This document shows, in pieces, positions 8,307 through 12,679 of a stretch of 12,679 bases of DNA. How positions within the stretch are numbered: position 1 is the first letter of the stretch; each line of letters opens with the position of its first letter. Source of the stretch: an uncultured Candidatus Peregrinibacteria bacterium (GTDB lineage: Bacteria; Patescibacteriota; Gracilibacteria; CAIRYL01); assembly GCA_903882825.1 (NCBI GenBank), contig CAIRYL010000160.1, positions 1-12,679 on the forward strand. The letters are read 5' to 3'. Under the pieces are notes generated by a model. The model was given only the letters and a program-made list of their open reading frames with translations, was not told the DNA's origin and ran no database searches. Made by a program: the position numbers and the translations under genes.

Positions 8307-9580
8307 GGACTTTTTCGAAATAAAAAGATTGGCGTAATAACCCCTCTCCAAAAAGCAAGTATTAAAAGAATTCCACCAGAAATAATGAAAATGATGTACA
8401 CTCCGGCAAATGGTCCCGTTTGGGCTGTTTTATTCGCATTTATAGCAGGTCTTTTTTGTATATTTGTGGCGTTTGCAGAAATATTATTTACACCAGACGG
8501 CAAAGAAAGAGAAGAATCCGATCCTGCTAAAATTCCAAAAAATGGATGACTTTCAGATCCGCTCGCTCCCACTACCAGGTACGCTTCATCCGAAAAATCA
8601 CTGAGCTTTCCCGTTGCATCATACGCACGAATCGCAAAATAATAACGTTTTCCTTTTTCTAAAAATCCAGCAGGAATGGTGTAATTATTCGTTCGCCCCA
8701 TATCACGTCTATGAATATACGATCCGGTTAATTCATCATAATACAAATAATATCCAGCAATTCTTACGTCTTCTCCAAATTTCCAAATAAATTCAAGTTT
8801 TCCGTTTTCATCACTACGTGCCCGAAAACCCTCCGGACGAGGAATATCAACATAACTCGGAATATCTGGAATGAAAGAAGGAGCTGGAGGTACCGGATCC
8901 ATACTCACGAGTGGTCCTCCTCCAGTAGAAGAATCAGGGGGACGAGTATTTCCAGATCCAGAACCAGAAGAAGGTGGGGAAATATTCCCACCAGATCCTT
9001 GCAAAAATTTTAAGGCTTTTGGTTCAGTGGTAAGGACATTTTTAGTAATAAGATTTTCGATAGTCAGTACGGCTGTTTTCCCCACGTCAGAAGATTGATA
9101 ATCGAGAAACGAAATAACACTCCCTTTTGGATTTTTCAGAACTGAAAAAGTGACACTAGCCACATAAATTTCAGGTGTAATTACAGGAGTTCCCAATACC
9201 GCTCGCCCTATTTTTACTTCTTTCGTCACGGTATCTATTTCAAATTCCCCAGGAGCTGACAAAGGAAATGCCGAATTCTCATCTGTGAGTTTTTTTGCCT
9301 CAAAAACAGTAGTATCGTATTTCAGCCATGATGAAACCGAATAAATTTGAAATTTATCTGGATTTTTTATAAAAATATCAAGCGTAAATTCTTGACCAGG
9401 CGAGAGTGATTTTTGAAATGCGAGATATTTTCCATCTACCACCGAAAATTCTGGACATGAAGCAGTGGTACATGGTTCTTTCCATACTAAATCCATCTGT
9501 GCCATTGCATGTGATGGTGCAAATAACAGAATGAAAAAAAGTCCCCCGAAAAGCCAAAAAAGTATTTTTTTTCCGTTCAA
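8303..9580 (-). CDS. Secreted surface protein: cohesin-like domain, Fn3 domain, TGP-membrane anchor
   Basis: A 425-aa exported protein. Residues 1-27 form a signal peptide (KK, long hydrophobic core, SHAMA with cleavage before Q28). Residues about 35-185 form a beta-rich domain that resembles cohesins in its order of motifs (PGQEFTLDIFIKNPDKFQIY, then WLKYDTTVFEAK, then IYVASVTFSVL); two cysteines (C37, C42) could form a disulfide. A Gly/Ser/Pro linker spans about 195-240. A fibronectin type III domain spans about 245-338 (EFIWKFG, IAGYYLYY, GKRYYFAIRAYD). A spacer then leads to TGP at 388-390, directly followed by one membrane helix (391-412) and a short basic tail, which resembles a sorting or anchoring signal. 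The start must be the TTG at 9580, since no ATG precedes the signal peptide. The stop overlaps the ATG of the giant gene, implying coupled translation. The ligand is unknown. Confidence 0.85.
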   Translation of the reverse strand: MNGKKILFWLFGGLFFILLFAPSHAMAQMDLVWKEPCTTASCPEFSVVDGKYLAFQKSLSPGQEFTLDIFIKNPDKFQIYSVSSWLKYDTTVFEAKKLTDENSAFPLSAPGEFEIDTVTKEVKIGRAVLGTPVITPEIYVASVTFSVLKNPKGSVISFLDYQSSDVGKTAVLTIENLITKNVLTTEPKALKFLQGSGGNISPPSSGSGSGNTRPPDSSTGGGPLVSMDPVPPAPSFIPDIPSYVDIPRPEGFRARSDENGKLEFIWKFGEDVRIAGYYLYYDELTGSYIHRRDMGRTNNYTIPAGFLEKGKRYYFAIRAYDATGKLSDFSDEAYLVVGASGSESHPFFGILAGSDSSLSLPSGVNNISANATNIQKRPAINANKTAQTGPFAGVYIIFIISGGILLILAFWRGVITPIFLFRKSP

Positions 9581-9606
9581 AGTTTTTGGTTTTAAAAATT
9601 CTGGTA

Positions 9607-9634
9607 ATAGTAGCGATTTTTTATAAAAAAATCA
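9607..9634 (-). promoter_or_regulatory. Possible sigma-70-type promoter for the surface-protein gene
   Basis: On the minus strand, TTGATT (9634-9629) and TACTAT (9612-9607) are separated by 16 bases and match 4 of 6 positions each of the -35 and -10 consensus. This would start transcription about 20 bases before the TTG start at 9580. In such AT-rich DNA chance matches are common, so confidence is low. Confidence 0.25.
9615..9632. promoter_or_regulatory. Perfect 18-bp palindrome in the divergent control region
   Basis: GATTTTTTA followed by its exact reverse complement TAAAAAATC, with no spacer. It lies between the two divergent genes (surface protein at 9580 leftward, hsp20 at 9694 rightward) and sits in the spacer of the proposed leftward promoter. 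A symmetric site in this place could be an operator for a dimeric repressor. It does not match the HrcA CIRCE element. Its AT-rich content means it could also arise by chance. Confidence 0.35.
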
Positions 9635-9693
9635 AGTTTGTTTTGCCTTTCTCTTAAAAAATAAGCACAATGGGAAAGTATTTTTAAAAAAAT

Positions 9694-10083
9694 ATGGAAG
9701 AAATAAAAATTGACCAAATGGGAATATTGGGAGACAAAAACGAAGAAGCGAAACTGGCGATGGATATTTTTGAAACTGAGCATTTATTTATTATTGTTGT
9801 TCCCCTGGCAGGAGTTCCTCTTAAAAATATTACTATTCATGTTTCAGAAGATGTTCTCTCTGTTTCTGGAACTCGAGATTTTCCTGATGATATTGATGAA
9901 TTTGGAGAAAAAAACTTCTTTTTACAAGAGTGTTATTGGGGGAAATTTTCACGAAGTATTGTACTGCCAGCAGTAGTAAGTTCGGCGGATATTCAAGCAA
10001 AAATGCGGGATGGAATTTTATATATTACCATGCCAAAAGCCAGAAAAGCGCACGAAAAAAGCGTGGCAATAGAAATGCAGTAA
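9694..10083 (+). CDS. Small heat shock protein, Hsp20/alpha-crystallin family
   Basis: A 129-aa ATP-independent holdase chaperone that would bind unfolding proteins in the cytoplasm as an oligomer. A short N-terminal arm is followed by the alpha-crystallin domain: LAMDIFETEHLFIIVVPLAG near residue 27, NITIHVSEDVLSVSG in the middle, and GKFSRSIVLPAVV before the signature AKMRDGILYITMPKA (A-x-x-x-x-G-x-L-x-I-x-x-P-K, with one extra residue type tolerated). The C-terminal tail is short and ends in SVAIEMQ, which lacks a perfect I-x-I/V but includes V-A-I. The ATG at 9694 has no close Shine-Dalgarno sequence; GGAAAG lies too far upstream. galU begins 38 bases downstream on the same strand and may be co-transcribed. 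The palindrome upstream could control it. Family assignment is firm. Confidence 0.93.
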   Translation: MEEIKIDQMGILGDKNEEAKLAMDIFETEHLFIIVVPLAGVPLKNITIHVSEDVLSVSGTRDFPDDIDEFGEKNFFLQECYWGKFSRSIVLPAVVSSADIQAKMRDGILYITMPKARKAHEKSVAIEMQ

Positions 10084-10121
10084 AATACACATTTGTTCGT
10101 ACTTTTCCTCTTTTTTCCCTC

Positions 10122-11003
10122 ATGAAAAAAATTACAAAAGCGCTTTTTCCTATCGCAGGAATGGGAACCAGACTTCTTCCGGCTACAAAAGCAGTACCAA
10201 AAGAATTACTTCCCGTATACGACCGCCCTATTTTAGAAGTGCTCGTAGAAGAAGTAGTAGATGCGGGTATTCACGAAATTATTTTTGTCACGAGTCGAAA
10301 AAAATCGGCTTTAGAAAACCATTTTGATGCATATCCAGAACTCGAAAAAAAACTAGAAGAAGAAGGGAAAACTGAACTATTTGAGAAAATTAGAAAATTT
10401 AGAAATGTAAAATTTACATACGTTCGTCAAGCAGAACCAAAAGGCGATGGACACGCCATGCAGTGTGCCGAGCATCTTTTTGGAGATGAACCATTTTTGG
10501 TAATTTTTGGAGATGAACTTCTTTTTGGACCAAGCAGTTCGGTACAACAACTGTTGTCGGCGTACGAAAAAACAAACACTTCTATTATTGGTGTTCGTCA
10601 TGTTCCTACTGCCGAAATTTCTTCGTATGGAGTGGTGGCGCCACTTTTAAAAGTGGATAGTAACGAAAAAAACACCCATGAAAAAGGAGAAATATTTCAA
10701 ATACAAGGAGTAGTAGAAAAACCACGTCCCGAGGACGCACCTTCTAATTTCGCGGTTATTGGAAAATATATTTGTACACCAGAAATTTGGAAAGCGCTGG
10801 AAGATTCGCAAAAAATAAGCAGTGGAGAAATACGACTTATTGATGGATTTTCGGAAATACTTGCGAAAAAAGGTGTATTATACGCCTCGGAAATGAAAGG
10901 ATTTCGGTTTGATACCGGAAACCCAAAAGGGCTTTTTTTAGCAAATTTATACAGCGCATTACAAAATGGAGTAACAAAAGAAGAAATAGAAGCGTTTTTA
11001 TAA
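10122..11003 (+). CDS. galU: UTP--glucose-1-phosphate uridylyltransferase
   Basis: Makes UDP-glucose from UTP and glucose 1-phosphate, feeding cell-surface polysaccharide and glycolipid synthesis in the cytoplasm. The protein is 293 aa, close to the usual bacterial GalU length. The nucleotide-binding signature GMGTRLLPATKAVPKELLP spans residues 13-31. Further on come EPKGDGHAMQCAEHLF (substrate pocket), VIFGDELLF, GVVEKPRP, SGEIRLIDGF and RFDTGNPKGLFLANLYSALQ, all in family order. The open frame extends upstream to 9930, but that part overlaps hsp20 and is not GalU-like, so the start is the ATG at 10122. It lacks a Shine-Dalgarno sequence and instead follows 20 uninterrupted pyrimidines (10102-10121). 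It lies 38 bases after hsp20. Confidence 0.96.
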   Translation: MKKITKALFPIAGMGTRLLPATKAVPKELLPVYDRPILEVLVEEVVDAGIHEIIFVTSRKKSALENHFDAYPELEKKLEEEGKTELFEKIRKFRNVKFTYVRQAEPKGDGHAMQCAEHLFGDEPFLVIFGDELLFGPSSSVQQLLSAYEKTNTSIIGVRHVPTAEISSYGVVAPLLKVDSNEKNTHEKGEIFQIQGVVEKPRPEDAPSNFAVIGKYICTPEIWKALEDSQKISSGEIRLIDGFSEILAKKGVLYASEMKGFRFDTGNPKGLFLANLYSALQNGVTKEEIEAFL

Positions 11004-11029
11004 ATTTTAGGAATCTTTGAAATAATAAA

Positions 11030-11069
11030 AGCTTCGTCACTCTTCATTATGCGAAGCAATAGCGTTTTT
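11030..11069. terminator. Candidate bidirectional terminator between convergent galU and uppP
   Basis: GCTTCG (11031-11036) and CGAAGC (11052-11057) can form a 6-bp stem with a 15-base loop. Reading leftward, for uppP, the stem is followed at once by TTTTATTATTT, a good terminator shape. Reading rightward, for galU, a five-T run comes seven bases after the stem, which is less ideal. The position between two converging genes supports the call. The right arm, CGAAGCAAT, also matches the core of the REP-like element near 12045. Confidence 0.4.
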
Positions 11070-11115
11070 AAGCCAATGAAAAAGGTGATTATTAAAAAAT
11101 TTTACAGAGGATTTT

Positions 11116-11880
11116 TTACACAAATATAAAAAATATCAATGTTCCTACTACAATTCGGTACCATCCAAAAATCCAAAAACCATGATGGGTGAGAAATTTT
11201 ACGAGCCATTTTACGGAAAAAAAGGCAAATATAAACGCAGTTCCAAAGCCTACTGCGAAAAGTGCCCATTGTTCACCCGTAAATGAAAAACCAGTTTTAA
11301 AAAGATCATATCCGGTGGCAGCCATCATGGTTGGAAGTGCCAGCAAAAAAGAAAATTCTGCAGCTTTTACGCGTGAAAGTCCCATCATCATTCCTCCAAT
11401 AATGGTGGCACCAGCACGAGATACTCCCGGAATCATAGAAATAGTTTGAAAAAACCCAATAGAAAGCGCATTTTTAAATGAAATATCCGAAATTTCCAGA
11501 TTTTTTTCTTTTTTTGCCATCCAAGAATCTATAAACAGTAAAATAATTCCGCCAAAAACCAAGGCAATACTCACGGTAAAAGGCGAAAATAAATAAGTTT
11601 TTATAGTTTTATATAATAAAAATCCAAAAAATCCGGTGGGTAAAAACGCAATAAAAAGAGTAAGAAACAGTTTTGGTTTTTCGGTTAAATGTTTTAAATA
11701 AAGGCTTAAAACTGCCAAAATAGCGCCCAGCTGAATGGCAATTTCAAAACTTTTTAAAAAATCGGTTTCCGGAATCCCTAAAAAATGGGCAGAAACAATT
11801 AAATGTCCCGTAGAAGAAATGGGTAAAAATTCAGTAATACCTTCAATAATTCCCAATATAAAAGCATCAAAAAAATTCAT
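11116..11880 (-). CDS. uppP: Undecaprenyl-diphosphatase
   Basis: Integral membrane phosphatase (BacA/UppP family) that converts undecaprenyl diphosphate to undecaprenyl phosphate, recycling the lipid carrier for peptidoglycan and other envelope polymers. The protein is 254 aa, slightly shorter than E. coli UppP (273 aa), with about eight membrane segments. Family motifs are clear: EGITEFLPISSTGHL at residues 13-27 (E13 and E17 as the E-x-x-x-E pair, H26) and PGVSRAGATIIGGMMMG around R155. The usual SRSG reads SRAG here; a small residue is kept and the catalytic Arg is present. The ATG at 11880 is chosen because it puts the conserved N-terminal helix in the normal place. An upstream GTG at 11922 only adds a hydrophobic stretch without a Shine-Dalgarno sequence. 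It is transcribed leftward, downstream of folA, about 180 bases away. Confidence 0.96.
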   Translation of the reverse strand: MNFFDAFILGIIEGITEFLPISSTGHLIVSAHFLGIPETDFLKSFEIAIQLGAILAVLSLYLKHLTEKPKLFLTLFIAFLPTGFFGFLLYKTIKTYLFSPFTVSIALVFGGIILLFIDSWMAKKEKNLEISDISFKNALSIGFFQTISMIPGVSRAGATIIGGMMMGLSRVKAAEFSFLLALPTMMAATGYDLFKTGFSFTGEQWALFAVGFGTAFIFAFFSVKWLVKFLTHHGFWIFGWYRIVVGTLIFFIFV

Positions 11881-11994
11881 AAGGAATAAAAAAATAAAAA
11901 AATTTCTGGTGGAATAATACACAAAAAATATGCCATTTGCGTTTTTTTTACAAATTTTACGAATAATTCTTTTTTTCCTGTACTGGGAATTTCA

Positions 11995-12056
11995 CTTCAG
12001 GAGCGAGTAAGGAAAGTGTTCCGTCACTCTCGAGGAGGTACGACGAAGCAATCCAT
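11995..12056. repeat. REP-like/hairpin intergenic element
   Basis: The gap between uppP and folA holds a GC-richer block. 12005-12014 (GAGTAAGGAA) pairs with 12019-12029 (TTCCGTCACTC) around a 4-base loop, with one wobble and one bulge. Next to it, 12023-12054 reads GTCACTCTCGAGGAGG followed by TACGACGAAGCAATCC. This resembles the family of short intergenic repeats seen in many bacteria, of the general form GTCATTGCGAGGAG...GACGAAGCAATC. The resemblance is from memory and the copy number in this genome cannot be judged. An overlapping open frame (11957-12226, minus) is probably not a gene. Confidence 0.45.
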
Positions 12057-12059
12057 GTC

Positions 12060-12497
12060 TCACACTGAAGCGGTTTTTGGTTCTTCTCTTTCCAATTTTT
12101 TATATTCCACAATATCAAAATCGTACGCATGAGACGAATTTTTTGGGAAATGACTACTACATACCACTTCCCATTGGGAAAAAGGTATTTCTGGAAAAAA
12201 TGCATCGGCGCTGGGAAATTCGGCACAAATATGGGTTATAATCAGTCGTGTGGCATACGGCAAAAAGAGTTTGTAAATTTGCTCACCGCCTATTATAAAA
12301 ATTTCTTCAGAATATTGTAAAACCTCCGACCAGTTATGTATTACCGTAATATTTGAAGCTGTAAACTGTGCATCACGCGTAAGAACAATATTGGTACGGT
12401 TTGGTAAAGCGTGTCCAATACTTTCAAATGTTTTGCGTCCCATAAGTACGGTTTGGTGTTTAGTGGTTTCCCGAAAATGCTTCATATCTTCTGGCAA
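12060..12497 (-). CDS. folA: Dihydrofolate reductase lacking its N-terminus
   Basis: Reduces dihydrofolate to tetrahydrofolate with NADPH in folate and thymidylate metabolism. Visible motifs are LPEDMKHFRETT (the Asp equals E. coli D27, the catalytic acid), VLMGRKTFESIG (NADPH binding), IFIIGGEQIYKLFLP (the Gly-Gly motif), and DAFFPEI near the C-terminus. The first about 23 residues of the fold, including the opening beta strand and the Trp of the W-x-L-P motif, are absent. Immediately upstream the DNA turns into citrate synthase sequence in another frame, so the apparent TTG start at 12497 is simply an internal Leu codon. The 3' end is intact and ends in an 11-residue charged tail after IVEYKK. 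As it stands the gene would not make functional enzyme. In the source organism it is probably whole. Confidence 0.9.
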   Translation of the reverse strand: MPEDMKHFRETTKHQTVLMGRKTFESIGHALPNRTNIVLTRDAQFTASNITVIHNWSEVLQYSEEIFIIGGEQIYKLFLPYATRLIITHICAEFPSADAFFPEIPFSQWEVVCSSHFPKNSSHAYDFDIVEYKKLEREEPKTASV

Positions 12498-12503
12498 ATG
12501 ACC
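12495..12503. other. Chimeric junction folA / citrate synthase
   Basis: Reading leftward, citrate synthase similarity holds through GGG TCA (Gly-Ser, 12504-12499) and DHFR similarity begins at CAT/TTG (12500-12495). The two coding frames differ, so neither gene continues through. GC content changes from about 40% or less to about 50% at the same point. A shared CAT or TCAT could be the microhomology joining the two. Confidence 0.75.
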
Positions 12504-12679
12504 CGACTAAACGAACGGTTGAAGTTGAGCAGTTCTGTTCGTGGTCGGCGTGAAGAATTAAAAGCGTGTCCACTGCGCTCACCACTGCTGGATTGAGAGC
12601 TGGCGCAACGCCTTCTTTTCCAAAGGTCATGTTGAGGAAATTCTCGACATATCCCAAGGAAGCGTCTGGATCAACGAAT
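12499..12679 (-). pseudogene. gltA: Citrate synthase internal fragment
   Basis: About 60 residues of citrate synthase, which condenses acetyl-CoA and oxaloacetate at the entry of the TCA cycle. From the window edge the frame reads FVDPDASLGYVENFLNM, then NPAVVSAVDTLLILHADHE and QNCSTSTVRLVGS. The ILHADHEQN-STSTVRL block includes one of the family's active-site His residues and is very characteristic. The fragment is open at the right edge and stops abruptly at the folA junction, running into 14 unrelated residues before a stop codon. It is about 50% GC with codons such as GCG, GTG, CTC, AAC and GAC, unlike its neighbours. CPR genomes usually lack a TCA cycle, so it may come from another organism. 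Confidence 0.88.

Noticed and set aside
8307..8351. Upstream TTG start for the giant gene (adding 15 residues)
   Set aside because: The ATG at 8306 forms an ATGA overlap with the upstream stop, while the TTG has no Shine-Dalgarno sequence and would need a longer overlap with the surface-protein gene.
9930..10121. N-terminal extension of galU overlapping hsp20
   Set aside because: The extra 64 codons are an out-of-frame reading of hsp20 and do not resemble GalU, whose normal N-terminus begins at 10122.
11957..12226. Minus-strand open frame of 89 codons overlapping folA
   Set aside because: Its first two thirds lie in another frame of folA and the rest crosses the hairpin/REP-like block. It has no recognisable domain or good start.
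1..12679. CRISPR arrays, tRNA or rRNA genes, insertion sequences
   Set aside because: No regularly spaced repeats, cloverleaf-like genes or transposase-like reading frames were seen on either strand.
1..12679. Alternative code with UGA = Gly
   Set aside because: Conserved genes contain no internal in-frame TGA, and several genes end at TGA at the expected place.

Overview
The window reads as a low-GC (mid-30s % by eye), gene-dense bacterial segment, most likely from the candidate phyla radiation (Patescibacteria), with Peregrinibacteria-like lineages as a guess. The grounds are compact housekeeping enzymes, many short intergenic gaps, a very large lineage-type hypothetical protein, and a cohesin-like/Fn3 surface protein with a TGP-plus-membrane-helix tail. 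UGA is used as a stop (the 124-aa protein, the surface protein and the DHFR fragment end in TGA) and no conserved gene is interrupted by UGA. The standard bacterial code therefore applies, which argues against the UGA=Gly lineages (Gracilibacteria, Absconditabacteria). The taxonomic call is inference.

Layout, left to right. Bases 1-999 (+) hold pheS, cut only at its extreme N-terminus, with no pheT after it. Facing it is a minus-strand series: a surface-anchored cohesin-like/Fn3 protein (8303-9580), a 1596-aa HELAH-motif coiled-coil protein whose ATG overlaps the previous stop codon (3516-8306), lgt (2628-3488), a multi-pass membrane protein (1832-2530), and two small unknown proteins joined by another ATGA overlap (1402-1776 and 1052-1405), then a candidate terminator. 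A divergent control region with an 18-bp perfect palindrome (9581-9693) separates this series from plus-strand hsp20 (9694) and galU (10122-11003). Convergent to galU lie uppP (11116-11880) and, upstream of it on the minus strand, a dihydrofolate reductase lacking its N-terminus (12060-12497). A hairpin/REP-like element sits between them.

The last about 180 bases are not like the rest. They are about 50% GC and encode an internal piece of citrate synthase, fused out of frame to the broken folA. This is most simply an assembly chimera or the end of a contig, though a real recombination junction is not excluded.

Functionally much of the window concerns the cell envelope: Lgt lipidates prolipoproteins, UppP recycles the undecaprenyl carrier, GalU makes UDP-glucose, and the surface protein carries adhesion-type domains. 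The best candidate for something undescribed is the translationally coupled pair of the surface protein and the giant putative metalloprotease-like protein.
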